This document shows positions 34,730-44,081 of a stretch of 64,000 nt of DNA, piece after piece. Origin of the DNA: Oscillospiraceae bacterium (GTDB lineage Bacteria; Bacillota; Clostridia; Oscillospirales; Oscillospiraceae); assembly GCA_902802565.1 (NCBI GenBank), contig CADCMP010000002.1, positions 1 through 64,000 of the forward strand, written 5' to 3'. Both the position numbers and the translations under genes were made by a program. The first letter of the stretch is position 1. Each line of letters opens with the position of its first letter. The notes below the pieces were generated by a model. The model was given only the letters and a program-made list of their open reading frames with translations. It was not told the origin of the DNA and searched no databases.

Positions 34730-36871
34730 ATGATCACCAAAATCAATGAATCTATCGTATGGCATGACGGCAGACCGTGCAAAGTCAGTGAGACTCCGGT
34801 AGAAGCCAGCCCCTGGAAAACCATGGCGGGAGAGATCCTGGCGGCGCACAACAAGGGCTCCGGTTCGGAACTGAATATTTATTTTGACAATCTGATTTCT
34901 CACGATATTACATACGTGGGAATCATTCAGACTGCTATTGCATCCGGGCTGAAAAAATTCCCCGTCCCCTATGCCATGACCAACTGCCACAACAGTCTCT
35001 GCGCAGTGGGCGGTACGATCAATGAAGATGATCATATATTCGGACTTTCTGCGGCGCGGAAGTTCGGCGGCATCTACGTGCCGGCAAATCAGGCGGTCAT
35101 CCACCAGTTTGCCCGCGAGATGATGGCCGGTTGCGGAAAGATGATCCTCGGTTCCGACAGTCATACCCGCTACGGAGCCCTCGGCACCATGGCCGTGGGA
35201 GAAGGCGGACCGGAAATCGTAAAACAACTGTTGGGAGATTCCTATGATATCCCCTATCCGAAAGTTACGCTGGTCTATCTCACCGGAACTCCGAATCGCG
35301 GCGTTGGCCCGCACGATGTTGCTCTCGCGCTCTGCGGTGCAGTCTACAAAGACGGATTTGTTAAAAACCATGTTCTTGAGTTTGCAGGTCCCGGTGTTTC
35401 CGGACTGTCCATGGATTACCGCATCGGCATCGATGTCATGACCACCGAAACGGCCTGTCTTTCCTCCATCTGGCAGACGGACGGAAAAGTGGAAGAATAT
35501 CTTGCTCTTCGCGGCCGCGGAGAGGAATACCGGAAGCTGGAACCGCAGGAAGGCGCGTTTTATGATGACATGATCACCATTGATCTGTCCTCCGTGGAGT
35601 CCATGATCGCGTTGCCCTTCCATCCTTCGGAGGCCTACAGCATCCATGACTTCCAGGCAAACGCCGGCGATATTCTCCGGGAGACGGAGAAACGGCTGGA
35701 ACAGCAGCTGGAAGGAAAGAGCGTGGACCTTGCCAGCAAGCTGAAAGACGGAAAACTGATGATCGATCAGGGTGTCATTGCGGGCTGTGCCGGCGGCATG
35801 TTTGAAAACATTGCCGAGGCGGCTTCCATCCTTCACGGACACTCGGTGGGAAACGGTTACTTCAATCTTTCGGTTTACCCGCCGTCTGTTCCCGTCAATG
35901 TGGAGCTGATCAACAAGGGGATCCAGCAGGATCTCATGCTTTCCGGCGCACTGTTCAAGTCCTGCTTCTGCGGCCCGTGCTTCGGTGCGGGAGACGTGCC
36001 CGGAAACGGCGCTCTCAGCATCCGCCACACCACCCGAAACTTCCCCAACCGGGAAGGTTCCAAGCCCAGTGACGGACAGATCTCCTACGTTGCCCTGATG
36101 GATGCGCGCTCCATTGCCGCGACGGCAAGAAATCAGGGTGTGCTGACAGCAGCTACGGATATCGATTACACGGTTCCTTCGGATATGAGCTATGGTTTTG
36201 ACTCCACCGTATATGAAAACCGTGTGTACTTCGGATATGACAAACCCAACGAGAATGAGGCTCTGATCTACGGACCGAACATCATTCCGTGGCCCGAGAT
36301 CCCGGCCATGCCGGAAGACCTGACTCTGGAACTGGCTTCTGTGATCCACGATCCGGTCACCACCACCGATGAGCTCATTCCTTCCGGGGAAACCAGTTCC
36401 TACCGTTCCAACCCCATGAAACTGGCTTCCTTTGCTCTGTCGCGCAGAGATCCGGAGTACGTACAGAGAGCAAAGGACATTCAAGCCAAGGGTATCTATT
36501 CCTGTATATTTGCAGAGTGTCCCGGTGACGGAAGCGCCCGGGAGCAGGCAGCTTCCTGCCAGAGGATTCTGGGTGGTGCCGCCAACATCTGCAGAAAATT
36601 CGCCACCAAGCGTTATCGTTCCAACTGTATCAACTGGGGCATGCTGCCTCTGACACTTCCGGAGGACATTCCCTTTGAGTATCAGCCCGGAGACCAGCTG
36701 GTCCTGCCCGGTATCCGTGCCGCGGTGGAGTCCGGTGCCGATGAGGTTACCGGAACCATCAACGGAAAGAGCTATACGTTCACCATCGGGCCTCTGACGG
36801 ACCGGGAACGGGAGATCCTTCTGGCCGGCTGTCTGATGAACTGGTATGCATTACGAAACAGCGAGGACTGA
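34730..36871 (+). CDS. aconitase-family hydratase (YbhJ-like), probable aconitase
   Basis: A 713-aa member of the aconitase superfamily. The Fe-S ligand cysteines are expected in the ETACLSS block (about residue 242) and in [11 protein letters not shown] (about 410-420), and [20 protein letters not shown] (about 143-162) is the conserved substrate and cluster loop. A C-terminal swivel domain follows (from about 560), with [14 protein letters not shown]. It resembles E. coli YbhJ, whose activity is unproven, but its position between citrate synthase and isocitrate dehydrogenase argues that here it interconverts citrate and isocitrate. It is followed after 4 nt by the isocitrate dehydrogenase gene. 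Confidence 0.88.
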   Translation: MITKINESIVWHDGRPCKVSETPVEASPWKTMAGEILAAHNKGSGSELNIYFDNLISHDITYVGIIQTAIASGLKKFPVPYAMTNCHNSLCAVGGTINEDDHIFGLSAARKFGGIYVPANQAVIHQFAREMMAGCGKMILGSDSHTRYGALGTMAVGEGGPEIVKQLLGDSYDIPYPKVTLVYLTGTPNRGVGPHDVALALCGAVYKDGFVKNHVLEFAGPGVSGLSMDYRIGIDVMTTETACLSSIWQTDGKVEEYLALRGRGEEYRKLEPQEGAFYDDMITIDLSSVESMIALPFHPSEAYSIHDFQANAGDILRETEKRLEQQLEGKSVDLASKLKDGKLMIDQGVIAGCAGGMFENIAEAASILHGHSVGNGYFNLSVYPPSVPVNVELINKGIQQDLMLSGALFKSCFCGPCFGAGDVPGNGALSIRHTTRNFPNREGSKPSDGQISYVALMDARSIAATARNQGVLTAATDIDYTVPSDMSYGFDSTVYENRVYFGYDKPNENEALIYGPNIIPWPEIPAMPEDLTLELASVIHDPVTTTDELIPSGETSSYRSNPMKLASFALSRRDPEYVQRAKDIQAKGIYSCIFAECPGDGSAREQAASCQRILGGAANICRKFATKRYRSNCINWGMLPLTLPEDIPFEYQPGDQLVLPGIRAAVESGADEVTGTINGKSYTFTIGPLTDREREILLAGCLMNWYALRNSED

Positions 36872-36875
36872 TTAT

Positions 36876-38087
36876 ATGCAGAAAATAACCATGACCAATC
36901 CCATCGTGGAGATGGACGGGGATGAAATGACCCGCATCCTCTGGCAGATGATCAAGGACAAGCTGATCCTCCCCTTTGTGGATCTGAAAACCGAATATTA
37001 TGATCTCGGACTTGTCCGCCGGGATGAAACCGATGACCAGATCACACTGCAGGCGGCGGAAGCCATCAAAAAATGGCATGTTGGTGTAAAATGTGCGACC
37101 ATCACGCCCAACGATGCCAGAGTAAAAGAATATAATCTGAAAAAAATGTATAAGAGCCCCAACGGCACCATCCGAGCCGTACTGGACGGTACTGTGTTCC
37201 GTACACCGATCATCGTCCCCGGCATCGATCCCTATGTGCGCACGTGGGAAGCCCCCATCACCATCGCCCGTCATGCGTACGGCGATATTTACCGCGCGAC
37301 GGAATACCGGGTCCCGACTACCGGGAAAGCAGAACTGGTCTTTACCGGAGACGACGGGACCGAGTTCCGGGAGACGATCTATGAATATGAATGTCCCGGT
37401 GTTCTGCAGGGGCTATACAACAAGGATTCCTCCATCGAGTCTTTTGCTCGGGCATGTTTCGAATTTGCCCTGTCCAGCAAACAGGATCTGTGGTTTGCCG
37501 CAAAGGATACCATTGCGAAAAAATACGACGGCCGCTTCCGGGATATTTTCCAGGAGCTGTATGAAACAGAATACAAAAGCCGCTTTGAGGAATCCGGGAT
37601 CCGTTATCTGTACACCCTGATTGATGATGCCGTTGCCCGTGTGATGCGGTCCAAGGGCGGCTTTATCTGGGCATGCAAAAACTATGACGGAGACGTGATG
37701 AGCGACATGATCTCTTCCGCATTCGGTTCGCTTGCCATGATGAAGAGCGTCCTTGTTTCTCCGGAGGGCAACTATGAATTTGAAGCCGCTCACGGGACGA
37801 TCACGCGCCATTATTACCGTTACCGCAACGGAGAGAAGCCCTCTTCCAATCCGGTGGCCACCATTTTTGCGTGGTCCGGCGCTTTCCGCCAGCGAGGAAT
37901 ATTTGACGAAACCCGGGATCTTATTGATTATGCGGACGCGCTGGAGAGTGCCTGCGTGGAGACCATCACCGACGGCATCATGACCGGCGATCTTGCGCTC
38001 CTCGTTTCGGGAGAAGTCAAAACCGTCAACAGTGAAGATTTTCTGGACGAAGTCCGGTCCCGTCTTCAGAACAAGCTGCGCGTATGA
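36876..38087 (+). CDS. icd: NADP-dependent isocitrate dehydrogenase (eukaryote-like dimeric type)
   Basis: This enzyme converts isocitrate to 2-oxoglutarate and CO2 with NADP. Sequence features are the opening NPIVEMDGDEMTRILWQMIK, KCATITPNDARVKEYNLKKMYKSPNGTIR in parts, and the substrate loop. The metal site is FIWACKNYDGDVMSDM (about residues 259-274), and AAHGTITRHYYRYRNGE (about 300-316) is the NADP-binding region. It is clearly the dimeric type II enzyme, not the E. coli-like form. The start is ATG at 36876 with GAGGA upstream; the open frame further back overlaps aconitase. The length is 403 aa. Its TGA overlaps the next gene's ATG. Confidence 0.96.
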   Translation: MQKITMTNPIVEMDGDEMTRILWQMIKDKLILPFVDLKTEYYDLGLVRRDETDDQITLQAAEAIKKWHVGVKCATITPNDARVKEYNLKKMYKSPNGTIRAVLDGTVFRTPIIVPGIDPYVRTWEAPITIARHAYGDIYRATEYRVPTTGKAELVFTGDDGTEFRETIYEYECPGVLQGLYNKDSSIESFARACFEFALSSKQDLWFAAKDTIAKKYDGRFRDIFQELYETEYKSRFEESGIRYLYTLIDDAVARVMRSKGGFIWACKNYDGDVMSDMISSAFGSLAMMKSVLVSPEGNYEFEAAHGTITRHYYRYRNGEKPSSNPVATIFAWSGAFRQRGIFDETRDLIDYADALESACVETITDGIMTGDLALLVSGEVKTVNSEDFLDEVRSRLQNKLRV

Positions 38088-38626
38088 GCCAGGCTATCTA
38101 TTCTCTGGATTTTTCCATTCTGGATGCGATACAGGAACATTTGCGGACCCTGTGGCTGGACACCATCGTTCCCTATCTGACGATGCTGGGTAATGCGGGT
38201 GCGGTCTGGATTCTTCTGGCGATCATTCTGCTGTGCATCCCGGGAAAAAGAAAAGTCGGATTTACTGTGGCTGCTGCCCTTCTGGCAGATCTGATCCTGT
38301 GCAATGGGATCCTGAAACCGCTGGTGGCTAGGATCCGCCCCTATGATTTACATGCCGGGATCTCCCTTCTGATAAAGGCCCCCTCGGATTACTCGTTTCC
38401 TTCGGGTCATACGGCCGCTTCCTTTGCCGCAGCCTCCGCACTTCTTTTCCGGAAAGAACGGCTGTGGATCCCTGCCCTGGTCCTGGCGGTAATCATTGCC
38501 TTTACACGTCTGTATCTGTATGTGCACTATCCCTCGGACGTGCTTTGCGGGATCCTTGTTGGTTTCCTGTCCGGATGGATCGGATGGATGATCACCAAAC
38601 GATGGATCGATCCCCGTCTGAAATAA
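38084..38626 (+). CDS. PAP2-family membrane phosphatase
   Basis: A 180-aa membrane phosphatase with about five helices. The three PAP2 signature motifs are present: KPLVARIRPYD (about residues 81-91), PSGHTAAS (about 108-115) and RLYLYVHYPSDVLCG (about 144-158). The conserved His in the last two are the nucleophile and acid. Relatives act on undecaprenyl pyrophosphate or phosphatidic acid on the outer membrane face; which one applies here is not decided. The 4-nt overlap with icd suggests co-transcription, although the functional link is unclear. Confidence 0.92.
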   Translation: MSQAIYSLDFSILDAIQEHLRTLWLDTIVPYLTMLGNAGAVWILLAIILLCIPGKRKVGFTVAAALLADLILCNGILKPLVARIRPYDLHAGISLLIKAPSDYSFPSGHTAASFAAASALLFRKERLWIPALVLAVIIAFTRLYLYVHYPSDVLCGILVGFLSGWIGWMITKRWIDPRLK

Positions 38627-38639
38627 CAAAATCAATAAT

Positions 38640-38692
38640 CAAAGCGCATAGACCGACTTTCGAATGAACGGTCTATGCGCTGTTTTGTTTTC
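38640..38692. terminator. bidirectional terminator
   Basis: AGCGCATAGACCG and CGGTCTATGCGCT form a perfect 13-bp stem around 13 nt, followed by GTTTTGTTTTC on the plus strand and a T-rich stretch on the minus strand. It serves both converging units. Confidence 0.85.
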
Positions 38693-40147
38693 CTAATCTT
38701 TGATCAGTTCTTCCACGATCCGCCGGAGATCGTCATCACTTCCCACATTGCCGGGAAAGATCACATACGGCAGCCCGGGAAACTTGCTTTCGGGGCCGGT
38801 CTGCCACACCGGGATTCCGGGACGGATCTGTCCCTTCACCAATGCTTTCGTCACACGAAGTGCTTTCGTCCCTACGTCGCTGGAGGTAATTCCTCCCTTT
38901 GCGACGATAAAGGACGGCCGCACCTGCATCCGCCCGATGATCCCGGTGAGGGCATCGGAGATTCTCACGGAAACCTGAAGCTGACGCGCCGGATCCTCCG
39001 TGTTCAGATCCAGCCTCTCCCGCCGGGTAAATACCGTAACCGTTCTGCCGGCGCGGATCTCTTTCTCCGCCAGTGCCAAAACACGGTCTGCCTCTTCTTC
39101 CAGTCCGCCTTCCTCCAGCACGCGGTGCTGGTCAAACGTGATATAGGTGATCTTCTTTTCCGTTTTTTTCAGTTCTTCCAGCTGCCGGGTCGTTTTGTTT
39201 ACATGAGATCCGATGAGAATGATCCCCCCGGAATTATTGCCGGGATCGATCAGCGCCTCCCGGGTGAGAAGCGGCTGGTCACTCACACCTCCCAGCACCT
39301 TCGGCAGCGCCGCTGCGCTGCGGAACAGATACTCATGCCCCTGTTTCAGTGCCTGCCAGAAGGCGGCAGCAAACACCTGCAGATCCTCATATGCCGTGCA
39401 GTTGACGATAATCTTTCCGAAACCGCTTACCGAAGAGAGCTTATCCACCACGGATTTCACATCTCCTCTGCGAAGTTCCTCTCGGGAGATGGAGCAGACA
39501 GCCTCTGCCGGAAACTGTCCTTCTGTTTTTTCTTCCACCCAGTTCCGCAGATTGGAGGAGTGATAGCCAAAACTCTTGTCTTTCGCAAATTCCGTCTGTC
39601 CTGCCGGTATCAGATCATTTCCCTGACAGACATAATGGATATCTTTCCATGTAAAGCGGCCGCCTTCCGGGAAAAACGGGATCACGATCTCTCCGTCAAA
39701 ACGCTTTTCCGATCCCTTTTCCAACGTTTCTCTCAGGATCTCGGTCTCCATGGGCCAGTGGCCGCGCAAGGTAGAGTCTCCCCGGCTGATCAGGATATAG
39801 TCCCGGCCGGTCTCTCCGGCTGCCGCACAAATGTTCCGGGCAATGGTCCTGTGCTGCTCCCGGCTCTCATCCGCAGTAAGTCCCCGGGAGTTTGTCAGGA
39901 GAAAAAACATCCTGTGGTCTTCCCGAAACGCATCGGTGATGGTCTTCCGGTCCCACCTGGTATATACGCAGACGTCATGGACCGTCTGAATCCCGGTGGG
40001 ATCGTCATCCAGCACGACGATGACTCTCCGCATGTCTTCCGGTGCCTGATGAAGCAGCTCTTCCGCCTCCGGGCATGGTACCGCTCCCTTCAGAAGATCC
40101 TCATACGGGATTGGCGGTTCTTTCTTTTCGTTCTTTTGTCTTTCCAT
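38693..40147 (-). CDS. four-carbon acid sugar kinase family protein (DUF1537)
   Basis: This 484-aa kinase belongs to the family that phosphorylates four-carbon acid sugars such as erythronate, threonate or related hydroxy-acids. The N-terminal domain has VVLDDDPTGIQTVHDV (about residues 43-58), where the DDPTGxQ motif binds substrate, and LLTNSRGL and RGDSTLRGH. The C-terminal nucleotide-binding domain has IVAKGGITSSDVGTKAL (about 416) and PGIPVWQTGPESKFPGLPYVIFPGNVG in parts (about 441-467). No aldolase or dehydrogenase partner is adjacent, so the pathway is not visible here. It overlaps the upstream alkylation-repair gene by 47 nt. Confidence 0.92.
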   Translation of the reverse strand: MERQKNEKKEPPIPYEDLLKGAVPCPEAEELLHQAPEDMRRVIVVLDDDPTGIQTVHDVCVYTRWDRKTITDAFREDHRMFFLLTNSRGLTADESREQHRTIARNICAAAGETGRDYILISRGDSTLRGHWPMETEILRETLEKGSEKRFDGEIVIPFFPEGGRFTWKDIHYVCQGNDLIPAGQTEFAKDKSFGYHSSNLRNWVEEKTEGQFPAEAVCSISREELRRGDVKSVVDKLSSVSGFGKIIVNCTAYEDLQVFAAAFWQALKQGHEYLFRSAAALPKVLGGVSDQPLLTREALIDPGNNSGGIILIGSHVNKTTRQLEELKKTEKKITYITFDQHRVLEEGGLEEEADRVLALAEKEIRAGRTVTVFTRRERLDLNTEDPARQLQVSVRISDALTGIIGRMQVRPSFIVAKGGITSSDVGTKALRVTKALVKGQIRPGIPVWQTGPESKFPGLPYVIFPGNVGSDDDLRRIVEELIKD

Positions 40148-40847
40148 TTTTCACCCTCAGCGTTCTTATGTATTCTTTCAGTGGGTCACTGATCCGGTAA
40201 CTCTCCACTGCTTTCTGAATCGTCTTGTTGTGGACCCAGGGATCCAGTTGATACTGTTCCAGATACGGAAGCGCTGCTTCCGTCTGCTTAGCCAGCGCCG
40301 TAGCAAAGTACCAGGCGATCATCATATTGACATAGTACTCCTGCGACTGCACTTCGGACACCTGCTGCAGATACACAGGATCAAACCGGTCATCCAGAAA
40401 GTGCTGCATCAGCATTCCGATGCCAAACCGGATCACGTAGGTCTCTTCCGCTGCCATCCACTCCCGAATCTTTTCCGGGAGAGACTCGGGATATTTCCGG
40501 AAGCACTTCGGCGACAGCTGATCACAGGTAGCCCAGTTGTCAATATAGGGCAAAAACCGTTCCAGCTCCTCCATGCACTCGGAAGGATCCTTCATTTCCG
40601 ACAGGATGAATGCATGAAGCTGATCTTCCTCAAAGCTTTCGTGCGGAAGTATCTCCAGGAACGCACCGGCGTCTTTCCGCCTGCTCAGCTCTTTGGCATA
40701 TTTCCGCAACGCCGGCGTACGCACTCCGTGGATCTTCTCCGCCGGGATCGTCGGCAGCAGTTTTCGCTGAAAGGCAGCATAGTCTTCCTCGCTGTTCTGC
40801 CGGACCCACTGCCGGATCTCTGCCGTAATTTTCTCTCGTTCCGCCAT
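40101..40847 (-). CDS. DNA alkylation repair protein (AlkD-like, HEAT repeats)
   Basis: A 248-aa all-helical protein of the AlkC/AlkD superfamily, which in B. cereus excises N3- and N7-alkyl purines without base flipping. The pattern of HEAT-like repeats includes GVRTPALRKYAKELSR, LPYIDNWATCDQLSPK (with the conserved NWATCD, about residues 106-121), RFGIGMLMQHFLD and MMIAWYFATALAK. The ATG at 40847 is preferred over the frame start at 40940 because a GGGGGA/AGGAG site precedes it. It overlaps the next gene and has no visible SOS or Ada-type box. Catalytic competence is inferred from family only. Confidence 0.9.
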   Translation of the reverse strand: MAEREKITAEIRQWVRQNSEEDYAAFQRKLLPTIPAEKIHGVRTPALRKYAKELSRRKDAGAFLEILPHESFEEDQLHAFILSEMKDPSECMEELERFLPYIDNWATCDQLSPKCFRKYPESLPEKIREWMAAEETYVIRFGIGMLMQHFLDDRFDPVYLQQVSEVQSQEYYVNMMIAWYFATALAKQTEAALPYLEQYQLDPWVHNKTIQKAVESYRISDPLKEYIRTLRVKNGKTKERKERTANPV

Positions 40848-40966
40848 TCTCCTGTCCCCCCGTGCGTTTTCTTCATTATACCTCACTCCCCGTCTCGCGA
40901 ACAGAACGTTTCTTTCCACGAAATTGCTCCATCTGGACAAATGTGGTTCCGACCTCTCCTTTTCTA

Positions 40967-40995
40967 TTGAAACATACCCCCTGGGGGTATATAAT
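40967..40995 (+). promoter_or_regulatory. csoR-copA promoter with the CsoR operator as its spacer
   Basis: TTGAAA (40967-40972) and a perfect TATAAT (40990-40995) are 17 nt apart. The spacer is almost wholly the palindrome ATACCCCCTGGGGGTAT (40974-40990), the GC-box operator form known for CsoR. Repressor and polymerase could not bind together, so copper would release the block. Confidence 0.85.
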
Positions 40996-41032
40996 CAAGG
41001 CGAACTAACCGGAAGGAAAGAAGGTGCTGATT

Positions 41033-41368
41033 TTGGATACCAATCCGAAAGCGCTTGATAATAATGAATCTGCACATTCCTGCTGCGGGGACCGGAAGAA
41101 ACATCGCAGTGAACAGGAATACAAGGATCTGATCCGACGTCTGAACATTATCGAAGGACAGGTCCGCGGGATCCGCGGAATGCTGGAACAGGATGCCTAC
41201 TGCATCGATATCCTGACGCAGGCATCTGCTGTCAGCTGCGCCATGAACAGCTTTTCCAAGGAGCTGTTGTCCAATCACATCCGCACCTGTGTAAAAGACG
41301 ACATATTGAACGGGAAGGATGAGTCCGTCAACGAACTGGTGGCTACCCTTCAAAAACTGATGAAATAA
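41033..41368 (+). CDS. csoR: copper-sensing repressor CsoR
   Basis: An all-helical metal-sensing repressor of the CsoR/RcnR family (DUF156). RLNIIEGQVRGIRGMLEQDAYCIDILTQASAV is visible in consecutive parts, with the Cu(I) ligands Cys in AYC and His and Cys in SNHIRTC, the C-H-C pattern of true copper CsoR. An N-terminal HSCC tract precedes it. No ATG fits. TTG at 41033 is chosen because AAGGTG lies 7-8 nt upstream; GTG at 41024 would overlap that site. The operator lies in the promoter spacer, and copA follows in the same unit. Confidence 0.92.
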   Translation: MDTNPKALDNNESAHSCCGDRKKHRSEQEYKDLIRRLNIIEGQVRGIRGMLEQDAYCIDILTQASAVSCAMNSFSKELLSNHIRTCVKDDILNGKDESVNELVATLQKLMK

Positions 41369-41416
41369 CCCTTTAGAAAGGAACTGCCGGGATCGTTCCG
41401 GCAAGCAGATACAGGT

Positions 41417-43999
41417 ATGGAACAATTTACCGTTACAGGAATGAGCTGTGCCGCGTGCCAGGCCCGCGTGGAGAAAGCGGTCTCCGCGGTGGAGGGTGTC
41501 TCCTCCTGCAGCGTCAGTCTGCTGACCAACTCCATGGGCGTGGAAGGTACGGCATCGCCGGGTGAGATCATCCGGGCCGTGGAAAACGCCGGGTACGGGG
41601 CTTCCGTCAAAGGCGCCGCCGAAGACGCACGAAAAGGACTGTCCGCAAGGATTGCGGAGGAAGAAGCCGCTCTGGAAGATCATGAAACTCCGGTGCTGAA
41701 GCGCCGCCTTTTATGGTCCCTTGGTTTTCTGCTCGTCCTGATGTACTTTTCCATGGGACATATGATGTTCGGATGGCCGCTGCCTGCATTCTTCCACGAC
41801 AACCATGTGGCAATGGGGCTTCTGCAGCTTCTTCTGAGCGCCGTCATCATGGTTATCAACCAAAAATTCTTTGTCAGCGGGTTTAAAAGCCTCTTTCACC
41901 GGGCGCCCAACATGGATACTCTGATTGCACTGGGCTCCAGCGCGGCCTTTCTGTACAGCACCGTGGTGCTGTTCCTGATGACTTATGCACAGATTCATAG
42001 TGGACCGGATGCCGCAAAGGTCTACATGGACGAGTTCTATTTTGAGTCCGCCGCCATGATCCTTACGCTGATCACCGTCGGAAAAATGCTGGAAGCCCAC
42101 TCCAAGGGAAAGACTACCGACGCATTAAAGAGTCTGATGAAACTGGCGCCCAAGACCGCAACGGTGCTCCGCGACGGAAAGGAAGAAACGGTTCCCGTGG
42201 ACAGTGTTCTCTCCGGTGACACCTTTGTGGTTCGCCCCGGAGAAAATATTCCCGTAGACGGCATCGTGCTGGAAGGAAACAGCGCCGTTAATGAATCTGC
42301 ACTCACCGGGGAGAGCATTCCGGTGGACAAGGCTCCGGGGGACGCCGTGTCCTCCGCCACGCTGAACCAGTCCGGTTTCCTGTCCTGCCGTGCGACCCGG
42401 GTAGGAGAAGATACCTCTCTTGCCCAGATTATCCAGATGGTCAGCGATGCCGCCGCCACCAAAGCCCCGGTAGCCAGACTGGCCGACACCATCTCCGGGT
42501 ATTTCGTTCCGGTGGTCATCGGGATAGCAATCGTTACGATCCTGGTGTGGCTTCTGGCCGGAAAAGAGATCGGATTTGCTCTGGCCCGCGGCATCTGCGT
42601 TCTGGTCGTCAGCTGTCCCTGCGCACTGGGACTTGCCACACCGGTGGCGATCATGGTAGGCAACGGCATGGGAGCGAAAAACGGGATCCTGTTTAAAAAC
42701 GCCGAGTCCATGCAGGAAGCGGGCAACTCCGAGATCGTGGTGCTGGACAAGACCGGGACCATCACCCGCGGCGAGCCCGCAGTGACGGATATCTTCCCCG
42801 CAGAGGGAATCGATGAAACGGATTTGATGGAGACCGCGTTCGCCCTGGAAGGAAAGAGCGAGCATCCCCTTGCCAGAGCCATCGTAAGGAAGGCGGAAGA
42901 ACTGGATCTCGACCGCTATGATGTCGCAGATTTCCAGGCACTTCCCGGAAACGGTCTTTCCGCCGTGCTGGATGACGAAACGCTTCTCGGCGGAAGCATG
43001 AAATACATCATGGGTCAGACTGCTGTTCCCGACGCCGCTCTTAAAACGGCGGAAGACCTGGCCGCACAGGGAAAGACGCCTCTTCTCTTTGTGCGGGAGA
43101 AGGCTTATATCGGCACCATTGCGGTGGCAGATGTAATGAAAGACGACAGCGCAGAGGCCATCAAGGAAATGAAAAACCTGGGGATCCATGTGGTCATGCT
43201 CACCGGAGACAATGAAAAGACCGCCCGGGCGATCGGTGCTCAGGCCGGTGTGGACGAAGTGATCGCCGATGTTCTGCCGGACGGGAAAGATGCAGTGATC
43301 CGCGCACTTCAGGAAAATGGAAAAGTGGCCATGGTGGGCGACGGCATCAATGACGCACCGGCACTGACGCGGGCAGACATCGGAATCGCCATCGGCGCCG
43401 GTACAGACGTTGCTATCGATGCTGCCGACATCGTCCTGATGAAAAGCCGCCTCTCCGACGTTGCCGCCGCCATCCGTCTCAGCCGCGCAACATACAAAAA
43501 CATACTGGAAAACCTGTTTTGGGCGCTGATCTACAACTCCCTGCTGATCCCTCTGGCCGCTGGAGTTTTCGTAAAGTCACTGGGGCTGACGATGAATCCC
43601 ATGCTCGGTGCAGCAGCCATGAGCCTTTCCAGTTTCTGTGTCGTATCCAATGCCCTTCGTCTGAATCTCATGGACATCTACGACCCTAAGCATGACAAAA
43701 AGATCAAACATAAAAAACGTTCTTCGGATCACTTGCAGCCCTGTGGTCCGGAGCGTACAATAAAGAAAGAACCAAAGGAAGAGGATACTATGAAAAAGAC
43801 ATTGACTATTGAAGGAATGATGTGCCCGCACTGCGAGGCCTCTGTGAAAAAGGCACTGGAGGAACTCGACGGTGTGCTGTCTGCGGAGGTCAGCCACGAG
43901 ACCGGAACCGCGATCGTCTCCATGAACGATCCTGTTGCAGACGACGTTCTGAAAAGCGCCGTAGAAGCAAAAGATTATACTGTCACCGGCATCAAATGA
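41417..43999 (+). CDS. copA: copper-exporting P-type ATPase CopA with C-terminal CopZ-like domain
   Basis: A P1B-type Cu(I) export pump of 860 aa. An N-terminal HMA metal-binding domain has GMSCAAC (Cys11, Cys14). The actuator loop has TGES, the membrane site is CPC (residues 400-402), the phosphorylated Asp444 lies in DKTGT, and the hinge is GDGINDAP (about 641-648). Helices before and after fit eight spans. The pump would normally end near residue 765; here a charged linker of about 25 residues leads in frame to a second HMA domain (from 792; GMMCPHC, Cys803 and Cys806) identical in layout to the free chaperone CopZ. An internal ribosome-binding site may also release that domain alone. It is repressed by CsoR. 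Confidence 0.95.
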   Translation: MEQFTVTGMSCAACQARVEKAVSAVEGVSSCSVSLLTNSMGVEGTASPGEIIRAVENAGYGASVKGAAEDARKGLSARIAEEEAALEDHETPVLKRRLLWSLGFLLVLMYFSMGHMMFGWPLPAFFHDNHVAMGLLQLLLSAVIMVINQKFFVSGFKSLFHRAPNMDTLIALGSSAAFLYSTVVLFLMTYAQIHSGPDAAKVYMDEFYFESAAMILTLITVGKMLEAHSKGKTTDALKSLMKLAPKTATVLRDGKEETVPVDSVLSGDTFVVRPGENIPVDGIVLEGNSAVNESALTGESIPVDKAPGDAVSSATLNQSGFLSCRATRVGEDTSLAQIIQMVSDAAATKAPVARLADTISGYFVPVVIGIAIVTILVWLLAGKEIGFALARGICVLVVSCPCALGLATPVAIMVGNGMGAKNGILFKNAESMQEAGNSEIVVLDKTGTITRGEPAVTDIFPAEGIDETDLMETAFALEGKSEHPLARAIVRKAEELDLDRYDVADFQALPGNGLSAVLDDETLLGGSMKYIMGQTAVPDAALKTAEDLAAQGKTPLLFVREKAYIGTIAVADVMKDDSAEAIKEMKNLGIHVVMLTGDNEKTARAIGAQAGVDEVIADVLPDGKDAVIRALQENGKVAMVGDGINDAPALTRADIGIAIGAGTDVAIDAADIVLMKSRLSDVAAAIRLSRATYKNILENLFWALIYNSLLIPLAAGVFVKSLGLTMNPMLGAAAMSLSSFCVVSNALRLNLMDIYDPKHDKKIKHKKRSSDHLQPCGPERTIKKEPKEEDTMKKTLTIEGMMCPHCEASVKKALEELDGVLSAEVSHETGTAIVSMNDPVADDVLKSAVEAKDYTVTGIK
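43790..43999 (+). CDS. copZ: possible internally initiated CopZ copper chaperone (in frame with copA)
   Basis: Within the 3' end of copA, AAGGAAGAGG (43775-43784) is placed 5 nt before an in-frame ATG at 43790. Starting there would give a 69-aa HMA protein, [15 protein letters not shown] onward, with the MxCxxC copper motif and typical CopZ length. Whether ribosomes initiate here, read through from copA, or both, cannot be told from sequence. A sequencing error that removed a copA stop codon just upstream is the main alternative. Confidence 0.45.
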   Translation: MKKTLTIEGMMCPHCEASVKKALEELDGVLSAEVSHETGTAIVSMNDPVADDVLKSAVEAKDYTVTGIK

Positions 44000-44011
44000 T
44001 CCTGCGATAAA

Positions 44012-44070
44012 GATCCCCGGAAATCCGGTCACCTTACGGCGAACAGGTTCCGGGGTCTTATTCTTTTATT
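44012..44070 (+). terminator. rho-independent terminator of the csoR-copA unit
   Basis: CCCCGGAA/TTCCGGGG (8 bp, arms at about 44015-44022 and 44048-44055) with outer GA/TC pairing is followed by TCTTATTCTTTTATT. Confidence 0.7.
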
Positions 44071-44081
44071 GGAGTCTGCTT

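Noticed and set aside
34694..36484. A 596-codon minus-strand frame opposite aconitase
   Set aside because: The aconitase-family gene in the other strand is complete and has family motifs; the antisense frame has no recognisable domain or start site.
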